A stretch of DNA of 19,599 nt from Minisyncoccus sp041650175. Its GTDB lineage: Bacteria > Patescibacteriota > Minisyncoccia > Minisyncoccales > Minisyncoccaceae. Numbering within the stretch: the first letter of the stretch is position 1; each line of letters begins with the position of its first letter. Location of the stretch: positions 1 to 19,599 of the forward strand of contig JBAZLS010000018.1 of NCBI GenBank assembly GCA_041650175.1. Direction: 5' to 3'. The position numbers and the translations under genes are program-made. This document shows positions 6,136 through 12,062 of the stretch, in pieces. The notes beneath the pieces were generated by a model that made no database searches, was not told the origin of the DNA, and saw nothing but the letters and a program-made list of their open reading frames with translations.

Positions 6136-6351
6136 ATGGAAAAAGAATGTTCAATTTGTGGCAAATCCTCTTTTATGGGAAGACAGTTCAAGAAATTAAT
6201 TTCTAGATATAATCCAAGTCCAAAAAAGAGAAAATATCCTAATTTACAATGGTTAACAGTTCCTGTTGATACTAGTAAAAAGAAGTATGTTGAATTTGCC
6301 GGTAAAAGAGTAATTGCTTGCGCAAAATGCATTAAAGCCTTATCTAAATAA
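6136..6351 (+). CDS. rpmB: Ribosomal protein bL28, zinc-binding type
   Basis: A 71-residue protein of the large ribosomal subunit. It has the L28 layout: CSICGK near the N-terminus (C5, C8), a basic middle, the PNLQ motif (about 35-38) and a C-terminal ACAKCIKAL (C62, C65). Two CxxC pairs mark the zinc-coordinating form. The usual GNxVSHSN segment after CGK is replaced by FMGRQFKKLISRYN, so this copy is divergent. ATG 6136 is chosen over an in-frame TTG at 6130. The stop codon lies inside the terminator hairpin. The promoter at 6099-6126 leaves almost no leader. It is separated from other ribosomal genes, as L28 often is. Confidence 0.85.
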   Translation: MEKECSICGKSSFMGRQFKKLISRYNPSPKKRKYPNLQWLTVPVDTSKKKYVEFAGKRVIACAKCIKALSK

Positions 6352-6368
6352 GGCTTTAGTGTTTTTTT
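6334..6368 (+). terminator. Rho-independent terminator overlapping the rpmB stop
   Basis: Perfect 9-bp stem AAAGCCTTA (6334-6342) with TAAGGCTTT (6349-6357), 6-nt loop, then AGTG and seven T. The right arm begins with the rpmB TAA stop codon. Confidence 0.85.
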
Positions 6369-6380
6369 GGGGGTAATTTT

Positions 6381-6454
6381 CGGGCTGTCGTATAACGGAA
6401 TTATTTGCGCATGGGGTGCGTAAGACCTGGGTTCAATTCCCAGCAGCCCGACCA
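6381..6454 (+). tRNA. tRNA-Pro (anticodon GGG), CCA encoded
   Basis: Acceptor CGGGCTG pairs CAGCCCG, with discriminator A and an encoded CCA. Anticodon stem TGCGC/GCGTA (one G·T) encloses ATGGGGT, giving anticodon GGG with G37, as expected for proline tRNAs. The T-arm is CTGGG-TTCAATT-CCCAG. The D-stem is weak (3 bp). It starts 12 nt after the rpmB terminator run. Its 3' end is repeated twice downstream, once inverted (6484-6513) and once direct (6573-6590). Confidence 0.92.
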
Positions 6455-6459
6455 ATAGA

Positions 6460-6482
6460 AAAATACCCTTTGGGTATTTTTT
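6460..6482 (+). terminator. Terminator after tRNA-Pro
   Basis: AAAATACCC, loop TTT, GGGTATTTTTT. Stem of about 7-9 bp with the T-run on its right arm, 5 nt after the CCA of tRNA-Pro. Confidence 0.75.
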
Positions 6483-6483
6483 G

Positions 6484-6590
6484 TTGGTCGGGCTTGTTTC
6501 GCCGGGAATTGAAGGGGAGGCTTGGCTGAAGCCGAGCCAGGTTTTTGAAAATTTTACTAAAATTTTTAAAAAAATTCCCAGCAGCCCGAC
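6484..6590 (+). repeat. tRNA-3'-copy hairpin unit E4 (after tRNA-Pro)
   Basis: The left arm, TTGGTCGGGCT (6484-6494) and GGGAATTGAA (6504-6513), is the reverse complement of the tRNA-Pro 3' end with 9 nt inserted between the two blocks. The right arm AATTCCCAGCAGCCCGAC (6573-6590) is an 18-nt direct copy of the same 3' end. Between them lie GAAGGGGAGGC, a strong hairpin GGCTTGGC-TGAA-GCCGAGCC (6519-6538), and an AAAATTTTA/TAAAATTTT inverted repeat. The whole unit folds as a long T-arm/acceptor-like hairpin. An ACTATC-TTT-GATAGT hairpin (6591-6605) follows immediately. Confidence 0.65.
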
Positions 6591-6612
6591 ACTATCTTTG
6601 ATAGTGATGGGT

Positions 6613-6629
6613 ATGAGGTCAGACCTCAT
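6613..6629. repeat. Perfect 17-bp palindrome
   Basis: ATGAGGTC-A-GACCTCAT. It lies about 100 bp upstream of the M50 protease gene. A related half-site, CCAACCTCATGG, follows at about 6638-6649. It could be an operator or part of a dispersed palindromic repeat; the sequence alone does not decide. Confidence 0.5.
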
Positions 6630-6731
6630 TTGGAGTTCCAACCTCATGGCTAGCAAATTCTTCTTTTGTGAGGTGACTTGCTTCATTTTGTGGAATTTTT
6701 ATGATATAAGTTAGATATATAACAAAAATTT

Positions 6732-7337
6732 ATGATTGAAATAACTTTTATATTAGGATTAGTCATTTTACTTTTCTCGGTCGTGATCCATGAGGTTGCT
6801 CATGGGAGTATTGCTTATAGTCTTGGGGATGAAACAGCTAAAAATGAAGGAAGATTAAGTTTGAATCCATTAGTTCATCTGGATCTTTTTGGTTCAATAC
6901 TTATTCCATTGGTTTTGGCATTAAGTTCTTCTCCTATTTTTTTTGGCTGGGCAAAACCTGTTCCAGTTAATTTTTTAAATTTGAAAGATAAATGGGGAGA
7001 ATTAAAAGTTGCTATTGCCGGACCAGTCGTAAATCTTTTTCTTGCTTTGATATTTTGTATTTTTATACGATTTTCTTTATTCCCTGAATTGTCTTCTATT
7101 TTTTCGACAATAGCCATTATAAATATAGGATTAGCATTATTTAATCTGATTCCAATTTTTCCGCTTGATGGTTCCCATATCCTAATCAATTTGTTGCCAG
7201 ATTCTTTTATCGAATTCAAGAAGTTTATGATAAATTATGGAACTTATATCCTCATATTTGTTTTATTTTTTTATCCTGGAACTGGCTGGCTTAGTAATGT
7301 AATAGAAGTTGTATTCAGATTTTTAGTAGGAACGTAA
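6732..7337 (+). CDS. Site-2 protease family (M50) membrane metalloprotease
   Basis: A compact 201-residue intramembrane zinc protease with several hydrophobic helices. The catalytic HExxH lies in the first helix (HEVAH, H20-E21-H24), followed by GSIAYSLGDETAKNEGRLSLNP, a well-conserved M50B segment with GRLSLNP. FGWAKPVPVN follows at about 71-80. The second zinc-ligand motif NLIPIFPLDGS has Asp at residue 146. No PDZ domain is present, which places it with the minimal, Rip-unlike subgroup often annotated 'site-2 protease family protein'. Substrates are probably membrane-bound regulators or signal-peptide remnants. An extended -10 (TGA-TATAAG, 6702-6710) would give a leader of about 15 nt. Confidence 0.93.
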   Translation: MIEITFILGLVILLFSVVIHEVAHGSIAYSLGDETAKNEGRLSLNPLVHLDLFGSILIPLVLALSSSPIFFGWAKPVPVNFLNLKDKWGELKVAIAGPVVNLFLALIFCIFIRFSLFPELSSIFSTIAIINIGLALFNLIPIFPLDGSHILINLLPDSFIEFKKFMINYGTYILIFVLFFYPGTGWLSNVIEVVFRFLVGT

Positions 7338-7493
7338 ATCCTTTCAGATATACATTAATTGTTGTTTCGTCAGATAATTTGTTGGCAAAAAAAGTAGTTA
7401 CTCAAAATGAATATAGAGAGATAGAAATATTTTCTTAATTAGAATGAGATAGCTTTCGTTTTTTTATAGGAGATTGTATGATTTTTATTTTGG

Positions 7494-7501
7494 TATATAA
7501 T
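7494..7501 (+). promoter_or_regulatory. Possible -10 element upstream of 7537
   Basis: TATATAAT with a weak TTGTAT 15 bp upstream (7475-7480). The start would be near 7508, about 29 nt before the ATG. Confidence 0.35.
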
Positions 7502-7536
7502 AAAAGTACAATAATAATTATAAATAATAAATAAAA

Positions 7537-7833
7537 ATGAACGAAATTAATTCGAAAATTGTAGAATATACATTAGTTATTTTAATTGGGTTGATTATTA
7601 GCTATGTTGTTTTTGTGCAAGTAGAAAATGGCAAGAATAAACTTGATCAGTTTGATCAAAGAATTAGTGATATCGAACAAAAAATTGAAGGTCTGAAAAT
7701 TGATATGCTTGCCAAAGATTTGAAGATAAAGAAATTAGATGAACAGCTTAATCCTAAGCCGGCTGAAACGGCAACAGATGAAAAATCTTCTGATGTTGAA
7801 AAAGAAAAAACTGATACAACAAAACCTGAATAG
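7537..7833 (+). CDS. Single-pass membrane protein with coiled coil (98 aa)
   Basis: One transmembrane helix (about residues 10-27, YTLVILIGLIISYVVFVQV). A heptad-patterned coiled coil follows (about 33-71, LDQFDQRISDIEQKIEGLKI...KIKKLDEQL). The tail is disordered and rich in Pro, Thr, Glu and Lys. No enzymatic motif is seen and I do not recognise a family. It could be an adaptor or scaffold at the membrane. It is flanked by its own promoter-like element and a terminator, so it is probably transcribed alone. Confidence 0.7.
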   Translation: MNEINSKIVEYTLVILIGLIISYVVFVQVENGKNKLDQFDQRISDIEQKIEGLKIDMLAKDLKIKKLDEQLNPKPAETATDEKSSDVEKEKTDTTKPE

Positions 7834-7857
7834 TTAGAAGAAATTAAGTGAAAAAAA

Positions 7858-7882
7858 TTAAACAGGGTATCTCCCTGTTTTT
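7858..7882 (+). terminator. Rho-independent terminator
   Basis: AACAGGG, loop TATCT, CCCTGTT plus three more T, 24 nt after the stop at 7833; A-rich on the 5' side. Confidence 0.8.
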
Positions 7883-7915
7883 GATTATAAAAAAAGATAA
7901 TTTTTTGTCCTGTAT

Positions 7916-7924
7916 TGCTATAAT
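7916..7924 (+). promoter_or_regulatory. Extended -10 element just before a terminator
   Basis: TGC-TATAAT. A start near 7931 would make a transcript of only about 40 nt before the terminator at 7943-7968. This may be fortuitous. Confidence 0.3.
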
Positions 7925-7942
7925 AGGAAAAAGCTATAAATT

Positions 7943-7968
7943 AAGCCGATTTTTAAAACGGCTTTTTA
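7943..7968 (+). terminator. Rho-independent terminator
   Basis: AGCCG, AT-rich 10-nt loop, CGGCT, then TTTT. It is the second terminator after the 7537 gene. Confidence 0.6.
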
Positions 7969-7973
7969 AACTA

Positions 7974-8002
7974 TTGACAAATATTATTTAATATAACATA
8001 AG
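7974..8002 (+). promoter_or_regulatory. Promoter of the 8044 gene
   Basis: Consensus TTGACA (7974-7979), 17 bp, CATAAG (7997-8002). The -10 is weak (four matches). Confidence 0.45.
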
Positions 8003-8010
8003 GTAATTAA

Positions 8011-8032
8011 CCTGACTTATTTAGTTAGGAGG
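8011..8032 (+). promoter_or_regulatory. SD sequence partly covered by a leader hairpin
   Basis: The strong SD AGGAGG (8027-8032) lies 11 nt before ATG 8044. CCTGACT (8011-8017), loop TATTT, pairs AGTTAGG (8023-8029) over 7 bp including one G·T, which would hide the first AGG of the SD. A possible translational control point. Confidence 0.4.
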
Positions 8033-8043
8033 GAGAAAGGCGT

Positions 8044-8307
8044 ATGAAAAGAATTGTAATTTTACTTGTTGTTGCTCTTGTTATGGTTACTACCGTTTCT
8101 GCTTTAACGGTAGTACCTTCTACCAGCCATCCGGTATCTACTTTTGATGGACTTTCGTACATCGGGAATAATGTCGGAATCGTTCGTAATATGAACGGAA
8201 TGCCTCCCGGCTTTGGGATCGGACAAAAAGTTCATGTGTTTGATTCTTTATCGTGTGCGGTGGATTCACTCAAGGGTGGCGAAGTGGATTTCCTCCTGTT
8301 GCCATAG
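8044..8307 (+). CDS. Small exported protein resembling one lobe of a solute-binding protein (87 aa)
   Basis: The N-terminal signal peptide is clear: MKR, a Val/Leu/Ile core, then TVSA as a likely cleavage site near residue 20. The remaining 67 residues look like the second-lobe segment of a family 3 solute-binding protein: YIGNNVGIVRNM corresponds to the strand after the hinge, and VHVFDSLSCAVDSLKGGEVDFLLLP to the familiar 'SLxxAVxxLKxGxVD' helix-strand. The N-terminal lobe and ligand Arg/Asp residues are absent. It may be a truncated remnant or a deliberately small binding partner of the next gene. Strong SD, TTGACA promoter and GC-richer codons (TCG, GTC, CCC, GGC) set it apart from most of the window. 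A perfect terminator follows. Confidence 0.65.
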   Translation: MKRIVILLVVALVMVTTVSALTVVPSTSHPVSTFDGLSYIGNNVGIVRNMNGMPPGFGIGQKVHVFDSLSCAVDSLKGGEVDFLLLP

Positions 8308-8323
8308 GGGGAACAAATTTTAT

Positions 8324-8352
8324 GCTGATTTTTTAAAATCAGCTATTTTTTT
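8324..8352 (+). terminator. Rho-independent terminator
   Basis: GCTGATTTT (8324-8332) pairs AAAATCAGC (8335-8343); the central bases form the loop. TA and a T-run (8346-8352) follow. Confidence 0.85.
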
Positions 8353-8370
8353 ATAAAATTTTTTGAAAAT

Positions 8371-8399
8371 TTGACGATTATTAATTTTTATATTATTAT
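8371..8399 (+). promoter_or_regulatory. Promoter of the solute-binding-protein gene
   Basis: TTGACG (8371-8376), 17 bp, TATTAT (8394-8399). The start near 8406 gives a leader of about 35 nt containing the SD GGAGG that precedes ATG 8441. Confidence 0.6.
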
Positions 8400-8440
8400 A
8401 CGTTTGCCCAAATATTATGGGTTTGTACTTTGGAGGAAAA

Positions 8441-9154
8441 ATGAAGAAAATTTTTTGGTTTTTATTGCTAATGTGTATGGTTGTTCCATACGTGTCAGCC
8501 GAGAATGGTGTAGTGATTGCGTCGGGGCATCCTGATTGGGCTCCAGCAATGTATCGAGCTAACGATAAAATCGTCGGGATTGCTCCTGAGATGGTCACGA
8601 AAATATTCAGTAAGTTGGAACTGAAGGTCGAGAGCCGTTATGCGGGTTCTTGGGCTGATGTTCAGGAGCTTGGAAAAAGAGGCGAAATTGATGTTATCGT
8701 TGCTGCCTATAAGACCGAGGAGCGGCAGAAGTACTTTGAGTACTCTGATGCCTATTTGAACGATAATATCTCGTTGTTCTCGAAGCAGAATATATTCTAT
8801 AAAAATCCTCAATCGTTAGAGGGTTACAATATTGCTGTTTCTCGAGGAGACAGTTATGGTCAATATATTGATAATTTTCTAAAATCAAATAGAAGTATTA
8901 TTACTGTCTATGACGAGCCAAAAGTGGCAATGTTTTCTGTGTCCAGTGGTAGAAGTGATTTGTTTTTATATTCTACCAGTTCTGGCGAAAAGATAATAAA
9001 GGGAGCTATGGGATTTGAAAATATAAAAAGCGAAGTGGTTGGAAATATGCCTTTTTATATATTAATTTCCAAAAAGTCCCGATATGCGTCTTTGATGCCG
9101 CAGGTGAACAAGATAATTGAAGAACTAAAAAGTAAAGGAGAAATCCCTACTTAA
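8441..9154 (+). CDS. Family 3 extracellular solute-binding protein, orphan (237 aa)
   Basis: ATG 8441 is preceded at 5-nt spacing by GGAGG; an in-frame ATG at 8417 lacks an SD and would add 8 residues before the signal peptide. A signal peptide (MKKIFWFLLLMCMVVPYVSA) is followed by the two-lobe fold of amino-acid/polar-solute binding proteins. Lobe 1 includes HPDWAPAMY, GIAPEMVTKIF, GSWADVQELGKRGEIDVIVAAYKTEERQKYFEYSDAY. Lobe 2 includes LEGYNIAVSRGDSYGQYIDNFL and SSGRSDLFLYS, and MPFYILISKKS completes lobe 1. No permease or ATPase gene lies nearby, so it may act as a sensor or serve a distant transporter. The first half (to about 8790) is clearly GC-richer than the second. A terminator follows. 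Confidence 0.9.
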   Translation: MKKIFWFLLLMCMVVPYVSAENGVVIASGHPDWAPAMYRANDKIVGIAPEMVTKIFSKLELKVESRYAGSWADVQELGKRGEIDVIVAAYKTEERQKYFEYSDAYLNDNISLFSKQNIFYKNPQSLEGYNIAVSRGDSYGQYIDNFLKSNRSIITVYDEPKVAMFSVSSGRSDLFLYSTSSGEKIIKGAMGFENIKSEVVGNMPFYILISKKSRYASLMPQVNKIIEELKSKGEIPT

Positions 9155-9155
9155 T

Positions 9156-9187
9156 ACTGGCCTAATAAACCAGTTTTTCTTTTTTTT
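9156..9187 (+). terminator. Rho-independent terminator
   Basis: ACTGG, loop CCTAATAAA, CCAGT, then TTTTCTTTTTTTT. Short stem (5 bp) but a long T-rich tail. Confidence 0.65.
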
Positions 9188-9240
9188 AAAATAATTTTTT
9201 GGGATTGTCAGATAAGCTTAGCTGTGGTATTTTTAAATTA

Positions 9241-9441
9241 ATGGAAATTCCTTTTTACATATATATATTGAGAAAAATAGCATTTGGCGTAACTGTTGGT
9301 TTTGGTATTTATTATTTTTTTCTTTATGGGAGACCATTTGTGGAAAAATTGACAGGAATGAAATTTATTGATGATGTTTGGTTTTGGTATGTTATTGCTG
9401 GGGCGGTTGTTTTAGGATTGTTAGCATTTTTAATTATTTAA
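9241..9441 (+). CDS. Small two-helix membrane protein (66 aa)
   Basis: ATG 9241 is preferred; the frame is open back to a TTG at 9199. There are two hydrophobic segments: about residues 3-29 (FYIYILRKIAFGVTVGFGIYYFFLY) and about 46-66 (FWYVIAGAVVLGLLAFLII, up to the stop). A short loop with RPFVEKLTGMKFIDD joins them. I recognise no family. It ends 5 nt before leuS, so the two are probably co-transcribed. It is the first gene after the solute-binding-protein terminator and has no SD. Confidence 0.6.
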   Translation: MEIPFYIYILRKIAFGVTVGFGIYYFFLYGRPFVEKLTGMKFIDDVWFWYVIAGAVVLGLLAFLII

Positions 9442-9446
9442 GACAT

Positions 9447-11864
9447 ATGAAATATAATCCGAAAGAAATTGAACAAAAATGGCAAAAATATTGGGAGAAA
9501 AATAAAATTAATAAGACCAATGATTTTTCTTCTAAAGAGAAATACTATTGCTTAGATATGTTTCCATATCCATCTGGAGTGGGATTGCATGTTGGGCATT
9601 TTAAAGGTTATGTAGCTACCGATATAGTTGCTCGTACGAAGCGAATGCAGGGTTTTGAGGTTTTGCATCCAATGGGTTGGGATGCTTTTGGTTTGCCTGC
9701 TGAGAATTTTGCTATCAAGACTGGAATACATCCGGAAATAACTACTGAAAAAAATATTGCAAATATAAAACAGCAAATGAAGATTGCTGGACTTAGCTAT
9801 GATTGGGATAGAGAAATAAATACAACCGATAAAGATTATTATAAATGGACCCAATGGATATTTTTGAAATTATATGAAAAGGGATTAGCTTATAAGAAAT
9901 TATTGCCAATAAATTGGTGTCCATCTTGTAAGACTGGTTTAGCTAACGAAGAAGTTGTAGATGGAAAATGCGAGAGGTGCGGTGCTGAAACGACTAAAAA
10001 GGATATTGAACAATGGATTCTTCGTATAACTGCGTATGCCGATAGATTGCTTGAAGATTTGGATGATCTTGATTGGCCAGATAAAATCAAGGAGATGCAA
10101 AAGAATTGGATCGGTAGGAGCGAAGGATGGGAGATTGATTTTGGGATTGAAGATACTGGAAAAATAATAACGGTATTTACAACTAGAGCCGATACTTTAT
10201 TTGGTTGTACTTATGTCGTGCTTGCTCCTGAAAGTAATCTAATTCAAGAGTTAAAAAGAAAAATTTCTAACTTTGATGAGGTTGTTAGTTATATTGAAAA
10301 AGCGAGAAATAAAAGCGATCTTGAAAGGGTGAGTGAAGTAAAAGAAAAAAGCGGAGTTGAGTTAAAGGGATTAAAAGCAATAAACCCAATAAATGGAAAA
10401 GATGTAAGTGTTTTTGTTGCCGACTATGTGCTTGCAAGTTATGGGACTGGAGCAGTAATGGCAGTACCGGCTCATGATGAGAGAGATTTTGAATTTGCAA
10501 TAAAATATAATTTGCCGATTATTGAGGTTATAAAATCTAAAGATGGAAAATCTGATGTTTCAAAATCGGCTTTTGTTTATGATGGATTTTTGATAAATTC
10601 GGATAATTTTTCTGATATGGATTCGGAAAGCGCTAGAAAGGCTATTGGGGAAAATTTAAAAGAAGAAGGGTTTGGCCGAGAGAAAGTAAATTATAAGCTT
10701 CATGATTGGCCATTTTCCCGTCAGAGATATTGGGGCGAACCGATTCCTATTATTCATTGTAGCCAATGCGGAATAGTACCCCTTGAAGAAAAGGATTTAC
10801 CTTTAACTTTACCGTATATTGAAAAATACGAACCAACTGGTACGGGGGAGTCTCCTTTGGCTGCAATTGTAGATTGGGTAAATGTAAAATGTCCAAGATG
10901 CGGAGGATTAGCAAAAAGAGAAACAAACACAATGCCTCAATGGGCTGGAAGCTGTTGGTATTATCTAAGATATTTGGATAACAAAAATGATAAAGTTTTT
11001 GTAGATAGTGAGAAAGAAAAAAAATGGATGCCTGTGGACTTATATGTGGGTGGCGCAGAACATGCTGTATTGCATTTATTATATTCTCGATTCTGGCATA
11101 AATTTTTGTTTGATATTGGAGTTGTTTCTACAAAAGAACCTTTTCAAAAATTGAGAAATATAGGACTTGTACTTGCTTATGATGGACAGAAGATGTCTAA
11201 ATCTAAAGGGAATGTAATATCTCCTGATAGTGTGATTGAAGAATATGGAGCTGATACGCTTAGAGTTTATGAAATGTTTATGGGACCATTTGATCAAGCG
11301 ATTGGGTGGAATGAGCAAGGACTTAAAGGGGTAAATAGATTTTTGAATAGGGCATGGGATTGTGTAATAGAATCAAAGAGTATCAGTCAGAGCTCAGAAG
11401 TAGTTATTTCGGAAACAAATAAATTAATTAAAAAGGTTTCGGAAGATTTGGAGAAAATGAAATTTAATACTCCTGTCGCTTTTTTTATGGAATATGTGAA
11501 TTTTATTTCTGAAAGTAAGGACGAATTTGGAAAAGATTGTGCCAGTATATTTTTAAAATTATTATTTCCGTTTGTGCCGCATATCAGTGAAGAATTATGG
11601 AATATTCTTGGAAATAAAGAATTAGTTTCTGAACAGTCATGGCCAGTACAAGATGAATCACTTATAAAGCAAGAAAAAGTTGTTTTGGTTGTTCAGGTAA
11701 ATGGGAAAGTAAGAGGTAAAATAGAATTTGAAAATAATATAAATCAAGAGGAGGCAGAAGAAGCTGCGCACAATAATGAAACGATTAAGAAATGGATTGA
11801 AGGAAAAGAAGTGAAGAAAGTTATTTTTGTAAAAGGAAAATTGATAAATATTGTTTTAGGTTAA
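9447..11864 (+). CDS. leuS: Leucyl-tRNA synthetase
   Basis: An 805-residue class Ia synthetase, near the usual bacterial length. ATG 9447 (MKYNPKEIEQKWQKYW) is the standard LeuRS start; an in-frame upstream ATG at 9378 would overlap the preceding gene. Signatures: YPSGVGLHVGH (HIGH motif at residues 48-51) and HPMGWDAFGLPAENFA. A zinc knuckle lies at C158/C161/C175/C178. The CP1 editing domain has TGAVMAVPAHDERD (T334 to D347, including its conserved Asp). A second Cys cluster lies at C438/C441/C482/C485. LYVGGAEHAVLHLLYSRFWHK and KMSKSKGN (582-589) complete the catalytic core. The C-terminal domain ends with VQVNGKVRGKIE. Editing appears intact. Confidence 0.98.
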   Translation: MKYNPKEIEQKWQKYWEKNKINKTNDFSSKEKYYCLDMFPYPSGVGLHVGHFKGYVATDIVARTKRMQGFEVLHPMGWDAFGLPAENFAIKTGIHPEITTEKNIANIKQQMKIAGLSYDWDREINTTDKDYYKWTQWIFLKLYEKGLAYKKLLPINWCPSCKTGLANEEVVDGKCERCGAETTKKDIEQWILRITAYADRLLEDLDDLDWPDKIKEMQKNWIGRSEGWEIDFGIEDTGKIITVFTTRADTLFGCTYVVLAPESNLIQELKRKISNFDEVVSYIEKARNKSDLERVSEVKEKSGVELKGLKAINPINGKDVSVFVADYVLASYGTGAVMAVPAHDERDFEFAIKYNLPIIEVIKSKDGKSDVSKSAFVYDGFLINSDNFSDMDSESARKAIGENLKEEGFGREKVNYKLHDWPFSRQRYWGEPIPIIHCSQCGIVPLEEKDLPLTLPYIEKYEPTGTGESPLAAIVDWVNVKCPRCGGLAKRETNTMPQWAGSCWYYLRYLDNKNDKVFVDSEKEKKWMPVDLYVGGAEHAVLHLLYSRFWHKFLFDIGVVSTKEPFQKLRNIGLVLAYDGQKMSKSKGNVISPDSVIEEYGADTLRVYEMFMGPFDQAIGWNEQGLKGVNRFLNRAWDCVIESKSISQSSEVVISETNKLIKKVSEDLEKMKFNTPVAFFMEYVNFISESKDEFGKDCASIFLKLLFPFVPHISEELWNILGNKELVSEQSWPVQDESLIKQEKVVLVVQVNGKVRGKIEFENNINQEEAEEAAHNNETIKKWIEGKEVKKVIFVKGKLINIVLG

Positions 11865-11871
11865 TAGTTTA

Positions 11872-11930
11872 GATTCCAACTTTCACTTTTCAAAGGCGAG
11901 TAAATCCTTCAAAGGCGGATAATTGGAATG
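11872..11930. repeat. Diverged REP-like repeat copy
   Basis: Starts GATTCCAACTTTCAC and ends TTGGAATG. The middle contains two near-identical blocks, CTTTTCAAAGGCGAGTAAAT and CTTCAAAGGCGGATAA. It lies between leuS and glmS. Confidence 0.4.
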
Positions 11931-11982
11931 GAAAAAAGGAATAAAAAATTAATAGACAAAGGTGTAGAATGGTAGTGAAATA

Positions 11983-12022
11983 GATTGCTTCGTCATTCGC
12001 TTTGCGAACGTCTCGCAATGAC
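11983..12022. repeat. REP-like palindromic repeat
   Basis: GATTGCTTCGTC, then ATTCGCTTTGCGAACG, then TCTCGCAATGACA. ATTGC pairs GCAAT at the ends and TTCGC pairs GCGAA inside. It lies 40 bp upstream of glmS and is related to the copy at 14568-14600. Confidence 0.7.
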
Positions 12023-12062
12023 AAGTAGGTAGAATGACATAAATAGATAAATTTTCAAAAAT

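Noticed and set aside
1340..6590. Group I introns in or beside the tRNAs
   Set aside because: The three complete tRNAs are uninterrupted, and the 90-140-bp units are too short and lack a recognisable P-Q-R-S core.
1..6590. Classical genomic island attL/attR at tRNA genes
   Set aside because: The direct repeats of tRNA 3' ends fit the hallmark, but only 97-145 bp separate them, no integrase gene is present, and the same pattern recurs at each tRNA.
6123..6686. Long minus-strand frame across rpmB and tRNA-Pro
   Set aside because: It reads antisense through rpmB, its terminator and tRNA-Pro; the 'GIEPRSYAPHAQIIPLYD' stretch is the tRNA-Pro antisense translation that recurs as a false protein.
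7338..7536. 35-codon open stretch ending at 7437
   Set aside because: No start codon with any initiation signal; it enters from an out-of-frame overlap with the M50 gene. I see nothing else in this gap apart from the -10 element near 7496.
11865..12062. glmS ribozyme upstream of glmS
   Set aside because: The 198-bp gap contains REP-like repeats only; I see no ribozyme core.
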